A stretch of DNA of 64,000 bases, taken from positions 1,798,001 through 1,862,000 of the forward strand of contig CBDCMR010000004.1 in NCBI GenBank assembly GCA_965219035.1, written 5' to 3'. A program made the position numbers and the translations under genes. The notes beneath the pieces are model-generated. The model ran no database searches and was not told where the DNA came from. It saw only the letters and a program-made list of their open reading frames with translations. Source of the DNA: CBDCKN01 sp965219035. Its GTDB lineage: Bacteria > Gemmatimonadota > Gemmatimonadetes > Longimicrobiales > Gaopeijiaceae. This document shows, piece after piece, positions 25,947-35,583 of this stretch (the stretch's first letter is position 1; each line of letters starts with the position of its first letter).

Positions 25947-27469
25947 TCGTCTCGCAGTGTGGGAAAGAGGATCACGTCCCGAATGGATGCCTGATCCGTC
26001 AGCAGCATGGTGAGGCGGTCGACCCCCATCCCGAGTCCGCCCGTCGGAGGCATGCCGTACTCCAGGGCTCTAATGTAGTCCTCGTCGATGGGGTGCGTCT
26101 CTTCGTCTCCGGCGTCCTTCAGTCGCGCCTGAGCCTCGAAGCGCTCCCGCTGCTCCAAGGGATCATTCAGCTCCGAGAAGGCGTTGCAGATCTCCTCGCC
26201 GGCGATGAAGAGCTCGAACCGCTCGCTGAGATCCGGATGCTCACGATGGGGCTTCGCCAGAGGGCTGATCTCCTTGGGATGGTCCATCACGAATGTCGGC
26301 TGAATCAGGTACGGCTGCACGAGCTCGCCGAACAGCTCGTCGATGAGCTTACCCCAGCCTGCGCCCTCGAGTTCGGGGATATCCAGCGCTTCCGCCCGCT
26401 CGCGCAGGTTGGCCTCCGAGAGCTCTATGACATCGACGCCCAGCGCCTCCGAGAGCGTGGCCAGCATGGGGACGCGCCGGTAGGGGGGCGCGAAGCTGAT
26501 CTCCTGTCCCTGGTACACGACGTCGGTGGAGCCGGTGGCCGCCATCGCCACCCGGGACAACATCTCCTCGGTGAAGTCCATCAAGCCGTGGTAGTCGATG
26601 AAGGCCTGATAGAACTCGAGCATGGTGAACTCCGGATTGTGGAACCGATCGATCCCCTCGTTCCTGAAGTCCTTGCAAATCTCGTACACGCGCCCGAGCC
26701 CGCCCACGATGAGACGCTTCAGATAGAGCTCGTCGGCGATCCGCAGGTAGAGCGTTCTGTCCAGCGTATTGTGCTTCGTGAGGAATGGCCGCGCTGCCGC
26801 GCCACCGTAGAGCGGCTGCAGAGCCGGGGTCTCGACCTCCAGGAAGTCCGCCTCGTCCAGGAACGCCCGGAGCTCGGAGATGATATTCGCCCGGGTCCGG
26901 AACACATCTCTCACGTCCGGGTTGACCGCCAGGTCGGCATACCGCTGCCGGTAACGGGTCTCTGTGTCGGCGAACCCGCTGAAGGTCGTACGCTCGCCGG
27001 TCTCTGCATCGACCTCCGTCTTGCCCAGGGGGAGCGGCGTCAGGGACTTGGCGAGGACCGTCCACGCCTGCACCTGGATCGTCGTCTCACCGGTCCGCGT
27101 CCGAAACAGGATCCCCTCTACCCCGATCCAGTCGCCCAGATCGAGCAGGGCCAGCGCCTCGAAGCTCTCGTCTCCCAAGACGTTCCTACGAAAGTAGATC
27201 TGGATCTGGCCCGAGCGATCCTCGATGTGTCCGAACGCGCTCTTCCCATGGCTCCGGTAGCTCAGCATGCGGCCGGCCACGGCGACCTTGGTGCCTTGCC
27301 CTTGCTCGTTCAGCGAGCCCGCGGCCTCCTCCTGCTCGAAGAGGCCCACGGCATCCCGGGCTAGATGGGATCTATCGTACATGTAGGCGTACGGCTCGAG
27401 GCCCTTCTCCCGCAGGGCGTCCAGCTTCTCCCGGCGATGCCGGCGCACCTGACTGAGGTCTTCGCTCAC
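25943..27469 (-). CDS. lysS: Lysyl-tRNA synthetase, class II
   Basis: Charges tRNA-Lys. The 508-residue protein has an N-terminal OB-fold anticodon-binding domain (residues about 60-170; VAVAGRMLSYRSHGKSAFGHIEDRSGQIQIYF) and the class II catalytic core: motif 1 (FLDEADFLEVETPALQPLYGGAAARPF), motif 2 (YEICKDFRNEGIDRFHNPEFTMLEFYQAF) and motif 3 (GLGMGVDRLTMLLTD). Length is standard. It sits 13 nt after prfB and overlaps the lol permease. Confidence 0.97.
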   Translation of the reverse strand: MSEDLSQVRRHRREKLDALREKGLEPYAYMYDRSHLARDAVGLFEQEEAAGSLNEQGQGTKVAVAGRMLSYRSHGKSAFGHIEDRSGQIQIYFRRNVLGDESFEALALLDLGDWIGVEGILFRTRTGETTIQVQAWTVLAKSLTPLPLGKTEVDAETGERTTFSGFADTETRYRQRYADLAVNPDVRDVFRTRANIISELRAFLDEADFLEVETPALQPLYGGAAARPFLTKHNTLDRTLYLRIADELYLKRLIVGGLGRVYEICKDFRNEGIDRFHNPEFTMLEFYQAFIDYHGLMDFTEEMLSRVAMAATGSTDVVYQGQEISFAPPYRRVPMLATLSEALGVDVIELSEANLRERAEALDIPELEGAGWGKLIDELFGELVQPYLIQPTFVMDHPKEISPLAKPHREHPDLSERFELFIAGEEICNAFSELNDPLEQRERFEAQARLKDAGDEETHPIDEDYIRALEYGMPPTGGLGMGVDRLTMLLTDQASIRDVILFPTLRDE

Positions 27470-27482
27470 GGTGTCTCCCGCT

Positions 27483-28590
27483 CTACTTCCCAGCGCTCTG
27501 CGAAGCGAACTGCTTGAGGTAGGCCTCGATGAACGGATCGAGATTCCCGTCCATCACCTTGTTCACGTCACCGATCTTCAGGTCGGTGCGGTGGTCATTC
27601 ACCATCGTGTACGGCTGAAAAACGTACGATCGGATCTGATTGCCCCACCCGATGTCGGTCTTGGTGGCTTCCACGGCCGCCTTCTCCTGCTCCTGCTCCT
27701 CCAGAGCGCGCTCGTAGAGGGCGGCCTTCAGCATCTTCATGGCCGTCGCACGGTTCTTGTGCTGAGACCGCTCCTGCTGACAGGCCACAGCGATCCCGGT
27801 GGGCATATGCGTGATCCGGATGGCCGAGTCCGTCTTGTTGACGTGCTGCCCACCCGCTCCCGAAGCCCTGAACGTGTCGATCCGTAGATCGGACTCGTCG
27901 ATGTCGATCTCGATCTCGTCGTCGACCAGAGGATATACGAACACGCTGGCGAAGGACGTGTGTCGCCTGGACTGGGCATCGAAGGGGGAGATGCGCACGA
28001 GCCGGTGGATGCCTTTCTCGGCCTTCAGGTACCCGTAGGCATGGTCCCCCGTGACCTCTAGGGTGGCGCTTTTGAGGCCTGCCTCTTCGGCGGGCTGCAG
28101 ATCGAGGACGTTCACCTCGTATTCATGGCTCTCGGCCCACCGCGAGTACATCCGCGTTAGCATCTCAGCCCAATCCTGCGATTCGAGACCGCCTGCTCCG
28201 GGGTGGACCGTCAGGAGCGCGCCACGGTGGTCATCCGAGCCCTGCAGCATGGTCCGTAGCTCGAGAGCCTCGATGAGTCCTTCGAGTCCCTCGGCCTCGG
28301 AGATCAGCTCGGCTTCGAGGTCCTCGTCCTCCATGAGAAGCTCCCCAAGCTCCGCCAGCTCGGCGGTCTTGGCATCGAGCTCTTGCCACGGCCCAACCCA
28401 GCTCTTCAGCCGGTTGGATTCGGCTATAACCTCGCGGGCCTTCTCCTGATTATCCCAAAAGCCGGCTGCCGCCATCTCCTTGTCGAGCTCGGCAATGCGA
28501 GCGTCCTTGGCGACGACGTCAAAGATACCCCCGGAGGTCGGAAATCCGGCCGTGAAGCCCTTCCAAGCGTTGCAGTGCTTCCCTGCTCAT
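27483..28590 (-). CDS. prfB: Peptide chain release factor 2 with programmed +1 frameshift
   Basis: RF2 releases peptides at UGA and UAA. Translation starts at ATG 28590 (MSREALQRLEGLHGRISDLRGYL) and meets an in-frame TGA at 28521-28519 within GGGGGTATCTTTGAC. This is the classic RF2 autoregulation site: CTT TGA C, with a Shine-Dalgarno-like ggggg run just upstream; a +1 shift to GAC continues the main frame (DVVAKDARIAELDKEMAAAGFWD...). The downstream part has the SPF anticodon motif region and the catalytic GGQ (SGAGGQHVNKT). Low RF2 should raise frameshifting and restore RF2. Annotating only the downstream frame would miss about 38 residues. Confidence 0.96.
28519..28533 (-). promoter_or_regulatory. 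prfB +1 ribosomal frameshift site
   Basis: The minus strand reads cgg ggg tat ctt tga c: purine-rich internal Shine-Dalgarno, slippery CUU, UGA stop and following C. All elements of the well-studied E. coli prfB site are present at the expected spacing. Confidence 0.95.
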
Positions 28591-28629
28591 AGTTGGGTGG
28601 TCCCGTCTGATATTTGGTTGGATGCACGA

Positions 28630-28657
28630 GAGGGGCCACCCGAAAGGGCGACCCCTC
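28630..28657 (-). promoter_or_regulatory. Strong hairpin in the 5' leader of prfB
   Basis: A 12-bp stem with one mismatch and a tetraloop-like GAAA/TTTC loop (gaggggccaccc gaaa gggcgacccctc) lies between the zinc-ribbon gene stop and the prfB start. There is no T run after it in the minus direction, so it is more likely an attenuating or protective structure than a simple terminator. An AT-rich taatatattt stretch just before it could be a -10 element. Confidence 0.5.
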
Positions 28658-28714
28658 GACCGCGCAAAATATATTAGAGATCCACAGGGCCATCAACCGA
28701 CGTGACCTTCGTGA

Positions 28715-29464
28715 TTATCCCTCGACGTTAAACACGCTCTCGCCGTCGGCGAGAAGCTCGTTGAGTGCGTCGTCGAAAAACGTGCCCTGCACCCTCGCCT
28801 CTGGATCGACCTGCTCCTGATAGTCCTTCCAGGACTTCTCGATCTCCTCACCGAACACCTCAACGAGCGTCCCGGAAGCCAGGGCCTCCGTGTGCTTGTC
28901 GGGGTTGTACGCGATCAGGTCGGAGACGAGGCTCCTGGCGAGACTCCTGGCCCTGTCCTCCGGAGTACGCCTTCCGAACTCGATGGGTCCCGGACTCGGT
29001 GCGACGTCCTCGGTCGGAGCCTCCACCGCCGGAGCCTCGACCTCGATCTCTCCGATATACTCCTCGGTGGTCTCGACCTCCAGATCCGCTTCCGCGGCGA
29101 GCCCTTCGTCCGTCTCCACGGGGGCGGAGTCGAAGGTGATCTCACGACCACCGAACTCATCGGTCGTCTCCTGGGCGATGTCGGCGACTACCTCAGCGTC
29201 GGCGCCGAACGGGCTTTGCACCTCGGGTGGCACCTCCGTCGCCTCCGACTCAACGGGTGCCTCCGACTCGACGGGTGCCGCAGGCTCGGCGAAGGTCTCG
29301 GTGGATTCAGCGAAGGTGGGCTCGGCGCCGGCGTGGTTGGGCTTGTCGACGTCGAAAATCTCGGGGCACGCACTGCATTGAGCTCTCACGCCATCCGGGG
29401 GAATCTTGGCGGGGTCCACCGGAAACGATGTACTGCATGCCGGGCAGGAAACGGTGATGGTCAT
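28715..29464 (-). CDS. Zinc-ribbon protein with long acidic linker (MJ0042-type N-terminus)
   Basis: A 249-residue protein. The N-terminus is a MJ0042-like zinc ribbon (VSCPACSTSFPVDPAKIPPDGVRAQCSACPEIFDV, Cys pairs at about residues 7, 10 and 30, 33). Residues about 45-160 are an acidic, low-complexity Glu/Ala/Pro/Thr linker. The C-terminal 85 residues are folded-looking and helical (RARSLARSLVSDLIAYNPDKHTEALASGTLVEVFGEEIEKSWKDYQ). Related proteins in deltaproteobacteria and Gemmatimonadota are of unknown function. It overlaps the GGDEF gene by 4 nt. Confidence 0.8.
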   Translation of the reverse strand: MTITVSCPACSTSFPVDPAKIPPDGVRAQCSACPEIFDVDKPNHAGAEPTFAESTETFAEPAAPVESEAPVESEATEVPPEVQSPFGADAEVVADIAQETTDEFGGREITFDSAPVETDEGLAAEADLEVETTEEYIGEIEVEAPAVEAPTEDVAPSPGPIEFGRRTPEDRARSLARSLVSDLIAYNPDKHTEALASGTLVEVFGEEIEKSWKDYQEQVDPEARVQGTFFDDALNELLADGESVFNVEG

Positions 29465-30417
29465 GACTCCTCAACTTCTTCCTTGAGCGGCCGCCGACGG
29501 TCCACAGCGTAGACGGATCCGGGCAGCGACTTCGTGTAGCTCTTCATCTCCGCAGCCAATTCGCTTACCTGAGCCGTGTGCGTGAAGGGCTGGATCTGGT
29601 TGGTTACGACCCCTATCGACAGCGTCATGAGGGGTACTCTACGGATACTACCGCGGCGATCCTTTCCAAGGAAGTAGCCGGCCCGTCGATCTTCCGGCGT
29701 GTACTGGTACGGGATCAGCTCATCGAAGAGATAGATGATCTCGTCACAGCAACGCTCCACGTACTCCACATTGACGATGAAGATGAAGTCGTCGCCGCCG
29801 ATGTGCCCCACGAAGCCACCTGGCGCCAACCCCCGAACCACGTCGCGCAGGATGCGGGACAGCAGGAGAATGACGTGGTCGCCGTGGTTGTACCCGTAGC
29901 GATCGTTGAATTCCTTGAAGTTGTCCAGGTCGGCGTAGCAGACCGCGAATTCCTCTTCTCTGACGAGGCGATCGCCGATGTCCCGCTCGATCTGTACCGT
30001 CCCCGGAAGACGTGTGGTGGGGTGCACGGCCACGTCTCGCTGGGCCCGTCGCACCACCGACTCGAACCGTAGACCTTGCTCCCTATCCGAGCCGGTCTAG
30101 GAAACGACCTCGTCGGCGCCCGCGGCAAGACAATCCGCGGCGAGCTCGCTCTCGTCGGAGGGGATGAGAATGATGACCGGGACGATGGCCGTGAAGGTAT
30201 CTCCCTTCAGCTGTGTACACAGCTCGAGCATCGGCTCGAGATCCTCGCCGCCGTCGAGCACGAGGCACGACGGGAACGATCGGTTCAGCAAGGCGTGGAC
30301 GCTCGTCGCCCCATGCACCGTCTCGAGATTATAATCGTGCTCGCTGCAGAACCGGGTCAGTAGATCCGGCCCCCCATCTGAGCTCGATCCTGAATAGACG
30401 ATCGTCCGTGCGGCCAT
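29461..30417 (-). pseudogene. Receiver-like/GGDEF diguanylate cyclase gene split by an in-frame TAG
   Basis: One frame runs from ATG 30417 to 29461 but is cut by TAG at 30099-30097. The first 106 residues form a degenerate response-regulator receiver: possible phospho-Asp in CLVLDGG and the ending CLAAGADEVVS, but no acidic pair near the N-terminus. After the stop the same frame continues with SDREQGLRFESVVRRAQRDVAVHPTTRLPGTVQIERD and a GGDEF domain (CYADLDNFKEFNDRYG; GGDDF signature at the active loop; no RxxD inhibitory site seen). Either a single-base nonsense mutation (CAG to TAG is one possibility) inactivated a fused cyclase, or a GGDEF protein is now made separately from GTG 30057. Confidence 0.75.
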
Positions 30418-30480
30418 GCCACCTTGGAATCCAAAGGAGTTGAAAGGCTTTTCGAGCTTACTCCCGGCGATTGACGCTTG

Positions 30481-32610
30481 TCAACGACGGTCTAGACGAG
30501 AACCCACCATCACGAAGTCGATGAACCGCTCTTCCTTGTCGATCCGGGATACCCGCACGGCCAGCCGATCTCCAAGCCGGAAGCTCCGGCGGGAGCGCTC
30601 CCCAACCAGGCGATAATTGCTTTCCTGGAACGCGTAGTAGTCGTCCATCATGCTATTTACGTGAACGAGTCCCTCGACGAACACCTCGTCCAACAGCACG
30701 AAGAGACCGAACGAGGTCACTCCAGAGATCGTACCTGTGAACTCGTCACCCAGGTGTCGCTCCATGTACTCGACCTTCTTCAGATCGACGCTCTCCCGCT
30801 CGGCCGCTTCGGCCACCCTCTCCCGGACGCTGCAGCGCTCGGCCTTCCTCTCCAGCTCCTCTCCACCCCACCCTTCCGGGATCGGCTCATCCTGGATCGA
30901 AGCCAGGGCCAGAACTCGATGCAGCCATAGGTCCGGGTAGCGCCGAATGGGTGACGTGAAGTGCGTGTAGTGGTTCGACGCCAACCCGAAATGGCCCAGA
31001 TTTCGGGGGCCGTACCGGGCTCGGCTCATGGCCCGTAGCACCACCCTCGATACGAGCCCCTCCTCGGGCCTCCCCTGCACCTTCCTGAGAACCGTCTGCA
31101 GCTCTTTCGGGCCCAACTCGCCCCGGGATGTCTTGAGTCCGAGCCTGGTCAAGAACGACTTCAGCTCGAGCATCTTGTCCCTCGGGGGCGGCTCGTGGAC
31201 CCGGTACAAAACGGGGAGCCGAGCGTCTTTGGCCTTACGAGCGACGATTTCATTGGCCAGCAGCATGAAGTCCTCTACCAGGCGATGGCTCGCGAGACGT
31301 TCCACCCGCTGGATCTCCAAGGGCCGACCCGACTCTCCCAACACCACGCGTGTCTCCGGTAGATCGAAGTCCAGCGATCCCCGCTCCTCCCGCCGGTCCC
31401 GGAGCGCCCGGGCGAGCCGTGCCAGCTCTGCCAATGCCTCATCGGTCGTTGGATCGATGGAGAGCGTGCCGTCCAGAACGGATTGCGCCTCTTCGTAGCT
31501 GAACTTGTGCCGACTCCGAACGCAGGTCCGCTCAAGCCGGGCGTCTCGCACGACACCCGAGTCGTCCACGGTTGTGAAGAGGGACAGCGCGAAGCGATCG
31601 ACGTTCGGCAGCAGCGAGCACGCGTCGGTGGACAGGGCGTGGGGCAGCATCGGGATGACCCGATCGACCAGATAGACACTGGTTGCTCGCTTGAGGGCCT
31701 CGAGATCGACGGGATCACCGGCCTGGACGAAGTGCGAGACGTCGGCGATGTGAATGCCGACCTCCGTGGAGCCTTCGTCCAGACGCCGGATAGAGAGTGC
31801 GTCGTCGTGGTCCTTCGCGTCGGCCGGATCGATGGTGAAGGCATGAAGGTCCGTTCGGTCGATCCGTCCCTCTCCCCGATCCGCGCGCCGGCGAGCGACG
31901 GCGTCGTCCGCGTACTGCTCCACCTCGTAGGGGAACTCCATCGGTAGCCCGTGGCCGTGGATCACGGCAAGGATGTCCACCCCGGGGTCGCCGGCGTTGC
32001 CCAGGACCGTCTCGATCGTGCCCGTGGGATTCATCTTGCCGCTTCCGAAGGTCGTGATCCGTACCACGACCACGTCTCCGTCGGTGGCCGCGCCTTCGTC
32101 ACCCTGCACGACGAGGACCTCTCTCTGGATCTTTCTATTCTGAGGGCGAACGATTCCGAAGGAGCGGGTGGGCTGATACGTGCCGACCAGAGTCTCGTGG
32201 GCCCTCTCCAAGACCTTGATGACCCGTCCGACCGGGCTCCGCCCACGCGGACGCCCCTCCACCCGGATCACCACCTGGTCTCCGTCCATGGCGGACTCCA
32301 GGGACAGCCCAGGCACGAACACCTCTTGGCCACCCGAGTCCGGTTTGACGAAGCCGTCTCCCTTGGAGGTGAGGGCGACACGCCCCACCACCAGATTGAT
32401 CCTCTCGGGCACGGCAAAGCGCTGGCCCTTTACTCGGTAGAGCCGGCCCCGGTCGACCATCTCCAGAAGGAGGTCTCGGAATGCCCGATGATCTCCGGTC
32501 GGCACGGAGAGTGCCTTCGCGAGCTCCTTGGCCTTCAGTGGGCCCTTACGGGACTCGCTGAGATGCTGAAGTACTGCTTCCTCGCTCGGGAGCTTGGGGC
32601 GCCGAACCAC
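30481..32610 (-). CDS. rnr: Ribonuclease R (RNB-family 3'-5' exoribonuclease)
   Basis: Degrades structured RNA from the 3' end. From the GTG at 32610 the protein has about 709 residues: N-terminal winged helix (LPSEEAVLQHLSESRKGPLKAKELAKAL), cold-shock domains, RNB catalytic domain with the metal-binding FTIDPADAKDHDDALSI (four Asp), HTHFTSPIRRYPDLWLHR signature (here NHYTHFTSPIRRYPDL), and a C-terminal S1 domain (EFTGTISGVTSFGLFVLLDEVFVEGLVHV). It begins one nt after the stop of the upstream gene; an earlier in-frame start would be read-through of that gene. Confidence 0.93.
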   Translation of the reverse strand: MVRRPKLPSEEAVLQHLSESRKGPLKAKELAKALSVPTGDHRAFRDLLLEMVDRGRLYRVKGQRFAVPERINLVVGRVALTSKGDGFVKPDSGGQEVFVPGLSLESAMDGDQVVIRVEGRPRGRSPVGRVIKVLERAHETLVGTYQPTRSFGIVRPQNRKIQREVLVVQGDEGAATDGDVVVVRITTFGSGKMNPTGTIETVLGNAGDPGVDILAVIHGHGLPMEFPYEVEQYADDAVARRRADRGEGRIDRTDLHAFTIDPADAKDHDDALSIRRLDEGSTEVGIHIADVSHFVQAGDPVDLEALKRATSVYLVDRVIPMLPHALSTDACSLLPNVDRFALSLFTTVDDSGVVRDARLERTCVRSRHKFSYEEAQSVLDGTLSIDPTTDEALAELARLARALRDRREERGSLDFDLPETRVVLGESGRPLEIQRVERLASHRLVEDFMLLANEIVARKAKDARLPVLYRVHEPPPRDKMLELKSFLTRLGLKTSRGELGPKELQTVLRKVQGRPEEGLVSRVVLRAMSRARYGPRNLGHFGLASNHYTHFTSPIRRYPDLWLHRVLALASIQDEPIPEGWGGEELERKAERCSVRERVAEAAERESVDLKKVEYMERHLGDEFTGTISGVTSFGLFVLLDEVFVEGLVHVNSMMDDYYAFQESNYRLVGERSRRSFRLGDRLAVRVSRIDKEERFIDFVMVGSRLDRR

Positions 32611-32611
32611 G

Positions 32612-33565
32612 TCAGCGTCGCACCTGGAGGACGAGCTGGACCCCCCCTGCGCTATGGTCACGGGAGATGCGGAGCCGGGCCGTGCTTCTCTCGCCAGCGG
32701 CTGCACGCGCTCGGGCCGTGATGAACCCGTCCACACCGCTGAGCAGGTGATTCGCGATCACGACCCCCACGAACTGGGAGGCACGCCTGAAGTCCTTATC
32801 GCTCGACTCGATGAGATCTCGGTAGTCCTCCCGTTCCCCCGGCCTACCCACCCAGGTCCACTCGAAGCGCTCGTCGTACCCCTTCGCCTGGTAGAAGGCC
32901 AGAGCGTCGTTATATACCGGATCGCCCGGCATGGGATTGGTGCCCGGCGCGAAGAAGATCTCCATGGCGAGCGCCCACGTCCTTCCGTTGAACGTCGAGG
33001 CGTCGGTCTGCGGCTGAACTCCGGATGCCGAGGGATCGAGATCGAACGCCCCCGAGCTCTCGAACTTCTCCAGGGCTTCGTAGTAGGCGAAGTCACCGTC
33101 GATGCGAGGCCCCGCAAAGGTCCTCGCAATATCCCATGCCAACGTCTGATAGCGGTCCCTCAGGTTCAGCGCCGATGTCCGTGCCTGGCCGAAGGCGACC
33201 CACGAGGCTCCCTCCAGGATCAAGTAGGCGATCCAACGCCGCTGACCCATCTTCCACTGGCTGGCCCCGGGAAGTAGAGCAGAGTAGAGGAAAGCCCGCC
33301 CGGGTCCGAGCAGCGCCTCATTGCTCTGGACGTCGGCATGCTCACCCTGGAGCGCAGCAGGATCCTTCAGGATTCCGCCGGAGTTGTGCGACGCGCAGCT
33401 CCGGATCGGAAGAGAGAGCGCGAGCTGATCTTCCACCGTCGGACACGCCGGAGGCCATTGGGCCTCCCCGGGCTCCGGCATCAGCGCGAGTATCCCACAG
33501 GTAGCGGCGATCGCGACCGCCAGACGGCCCCCACCCGGGGCCAGCGGTCTAGAAGCCGATGCCAA
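32612..33565 (-). CDS. DUF5683-like membrane/secreted protein
   Basis: About 317 residues from a TTG at 33565, which overlaps the end of the PorV-like gene; no ATG precedes the hydrophobic leader. A signal peptide is visible (GGGRLAVAIAATCGILALMPEPGEA). At about residue 80 comes GPGRAFLYSALLPGASQWKMGQRRWIAYLILEGASWVAF, like the SLLLPGWGQ membrane region of DUF5683 proteins. The middle is rich in aromatic residues and the C-terminus ends in strands (RLRISRDHSAGGVQLVLQVRR). Likely envelope-located; function unknown. Confidence 0.7.
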   Translation of the reverse strand: MASASRPLAPGGGRLAVAIAATCGILALMPEPGEAQWPPACPTVEDQLALSLPIRSCASHNSGGILKDPAALQGEHADVQSNEALLGPGRAFLYSALLPGASQWKMGQRRWIAYLILEGASWVAFGQARTSALNLRDRYQTLAWDIARTFAGPRIDGDFAYYEALEKFESSGAFDLDPSASGVQPQTDASTFNGRTWALAMEIFFAPGTNPMPGDPVYNDALAFYQAKGYDERFEWTWVGRPGEREDYRDLIESSDKDFRRASQFVGVVIANHLLSGVDGFITARARAAAGERSTARLRISRDHSAGGVQLVLQVRR

Positions 33566-34547
33566 AGGAGACGTGAACCGGTTCGCTCTCTCCGGTGATG
33601 GAGCCTGCAAGGTTCTTTGCCAAGCCCAGTTCGAAGCGCTCATAACGCAGGCCCACGCCGATGGCCATACCATCCGCCTGGCCCACTTCGCCCTGAACGT
33701 AGCCCGAGCGAACGTAGATGACATCCCCTCGTCCGGCCGTGAGCTCCGTGCCCACGTAATACGACGTAGCATCCCCGGGGTCCCGCCACCGATCCTCGAC
33801 TTCCAAGCGTACCCAGAGATTGATGCCGTCCGTATCGACGAAGTGTCTGAGGAAATTGTACGCCGCCGAGACCCGAATCCGCGAAGGCAGCGGATCCGCC
33901 TGCTCCGCGTTCACTACCTGGAAGTCGGGACCCAGGTGTGCCAGCATGGCTCCCAGACGAAGGGGAAGCCCACCGATGGGCTGGGATTGAACACCGGCAT
34001 CCATGGCCCAACCGGTCGATCGGACACCGGCGCCGTCACACTGCCCCGTGCAGCTCAGGTTGAACTGGACTACCTTGAGATTGAAGCCGACATCCAGCCA
34101 GCCGGTCAGGCGAGTGGCGAGGGAGACGATGCCCACGTGGCTCCGCACGCTGATCGCTCCACGGACGTTGCCCTCGATGTCGGTGAGATCTTGCTCGCCC
34201 TCGTCGAGGAGCTCATAGGAGAGTCCAACCACACCGATCGGCTGCCTGACCATCAGTCCCGAGAGCGCGGTCCCCTCTCCGACCAGATGGTCGCCCCTCA
34301 TGATCACCAGCTGGCTCTTCTCCATGCTTGCCAGCCCGGCAGGGTTCCAAAAGGCGGATTCGGGACTGGGCACCGCGGTCATGGCTCTCCCCAGGGCAAC
34401 GCCCTGCGCACCGACCGGGAGTAGCAGGAACAGAGCCCCTTCCGCGGACCCGGGCTCGGAATCCTGGCCGTGAAGCCCCAGCGGGAGCACTAGAGCGAGC
34501 CCCAATGCGAGCAGGACGGCGATTAGCAGCTCAGGTCGTCTGCGCAC
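33549..34547 (-). CDS. PorV/PorQ-like outer-membrane beta-barrel protein
   Basis: A 332-residue FadL/PorV-type barrel. From GTG 34547 it has a signal peptide (PELLIAVLLALGLALVLPLGLHG), then the family opening GAQGVALGRAMTAVPSPESAFWNPAGLASM, repeated amphipathic strands, and an aromatic end (PVHVSFGIGF) typical of outer-membrane barrels. In Bacteroidota PorV carries type IX secretion substrates, but similar proteins occur widely and no other T9SS gene is here. The start overlaps era by 17 nt. Confidence 0.8.
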   Translation of the reverse strand: MRRRPELLIAVLLALGLALVLPLGLHGQDSEPGSAEGALFLLLPVGAQGVALGRAMTAVPSPESAFWNPAGLASMEKSQLVIMRGDHLVGEGTALSGLMVRQPIGVVGLSYELLDEGEQDLTDIEGNVRGAISVRSHVGIVSLATRLTGWLDVGFNLKVVQFNLSCTGQCDGAGVRSTGWAMDAGVQSQPIGGLPLRLGAMLAHLGPDFQVVNAEQADPLPSRIRVSAAYNFLRHFVDTDGINLWVRLEVEDRWRDPGDATSYYVGTELTAGRGDVIYVRSGYVQGEVGQADGMAIGVGLRYERFELGLAKNLAGSITGESEPVHVSFGIGF

Positions 34548-35481
34548 TCTCGTGGTCCTCCGCTGGGACGCGAAGCCCCAACTGGCCAAGGTGCTGACGC
34601 TCTCTGCGCCAGTTCGGTAGCACCTTGATCCACAGGTCGAGATAGACGGGACGATCGATGAACTCCTGGATTTTTTCGCGGGAGACCCGGCCCAGCTCGC
34701 GGATTGCCCTCCCCTTGTCTCCAACAAGAATGCGCTTCTGCGAGTTCCGCTCCGCAAAGAGGTTGGCTTGAATGTATACCGGATCCTGATCCTCGCGGAA
34801 CTCCTCTACGACGGCGAAGACCGAGTACGGGACCTCCTCTCTGAACTGCTCGAAGACCGTCTCTCGGATGAACTCCGCGACGAAGAGTCGGACTGGAGCG
34901 GAGGCGATATCGTCCACCGGATACAGAAACGGGCCTTCGGGCAATGCCTGGGCCAGCTCCGTCCACAACTCCTCGACGCCGCGGTCCAGCAGGGCCGAAA
35001 TCCCTCGCGCCTCCGCGCCCAGCTCGGTTTCGGCCCAGTGGGCGGCCACCGCGATATCCTCTGGACTGGCTTCGTCAATCTTGTTGATCACGACGAAGAC
35101 GGGAGCCGACGACAGGGCGAGTGCCTCCTTGATGCCGGCCTTCTCCCTGTCGTCGCGCGGGTCCATCGCGTCCACGAGCAGCACGATGACATCCGCTTCG
35201 CGAATCGCCTCGAGGGCCTCTTCGAGCATGCCTCTCTGAAGGAGGTCCTTGACCATGAGGAGCCCGGGGGTGTCCAGGAACACCGCTTGCGCGGTCTCGG
35301 TGGTCCGAATCCCCGTCACGCGCTGCCACGTCGTCTGCGCCTTGGACGTCACGATGCTCAGCTTCTGACCGATGAGCCGATTCATCAGCGTGGACTTCCC
35401 GGCGTTGGGACGCCCCACCAAGGCGATGTAGCCCGCGCGGGTGTCGGCAGTGGTTTCTTCCGTCGTTGGCTCGTGACTCAT
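34531..35481 (-). CDS. era: GTPase Era
   Basis: Era binds the 3' end of 16S rRNA and checks 30S maturation. The 316-residue protein shows G1 (GRPNAGKSTLMN, residues 23-34), switch I QTTWQRVTGI, G3 DTPGL, G4 NKID and a C-terminal KH domain (NSQKRILVGDKGRAIRELGRVSREKIQEFIDRPVYLDLWIKV). The C-terminus is normal. It is the first gene of the long minus-strand array, directly downstream of the rrn operon terminator. Confidence 0.96.
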   Translation of the reverse strand: MSHEPTTEETTADTRAGYIALVGRPNAGKSTLMNRLIGQKLSIVTSKAQTTWQRVTGIRTTETAQAVFLDTPGLLMVKDLLQRGMLEEALEAIREADVIVLLVDAMDPRDDREKAGIKEALALSSAPVFVVINKIDEASPEDIAVAAHWAETELGAEARGISALLDRGVEELWTELAQALPEGPFLYPVDDIASAPVRLFVAEFIRETVFEQFREEVPYSVFAVVEEFREDQDPVYIQANLFAERNSQKRILVGDKGRAIRELGRVSREKIQEFIDRPVYLDLWIKVLPNWRRERQHLGQLGLRVPAEDHESAQTT

Positions 35482-35583
35482 CGACGAAAGATGACACAGG
35501 ACGGAGGTCCAGGGAACGTCAGCTGGCCGCCACCCCCCGCTTCACCGAGCATGGGCCCGCGTCACGTAACGCGTTGCCAATGA

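Noticed and set aside
30097..30099. TAG as evidence of a recoded stop (altered genetic code)
   Set aside because: Other genes in the window use TAG as a normal terminator (lpxD, lpxA, PorV-like gene), so a general recoding is not supported.
33549..34547. Type IX secretion system based on the PorV-like protein
   Set aside because: No other T9SS component is in the window; PorV/PorQ-like barrels are found without T9SS.
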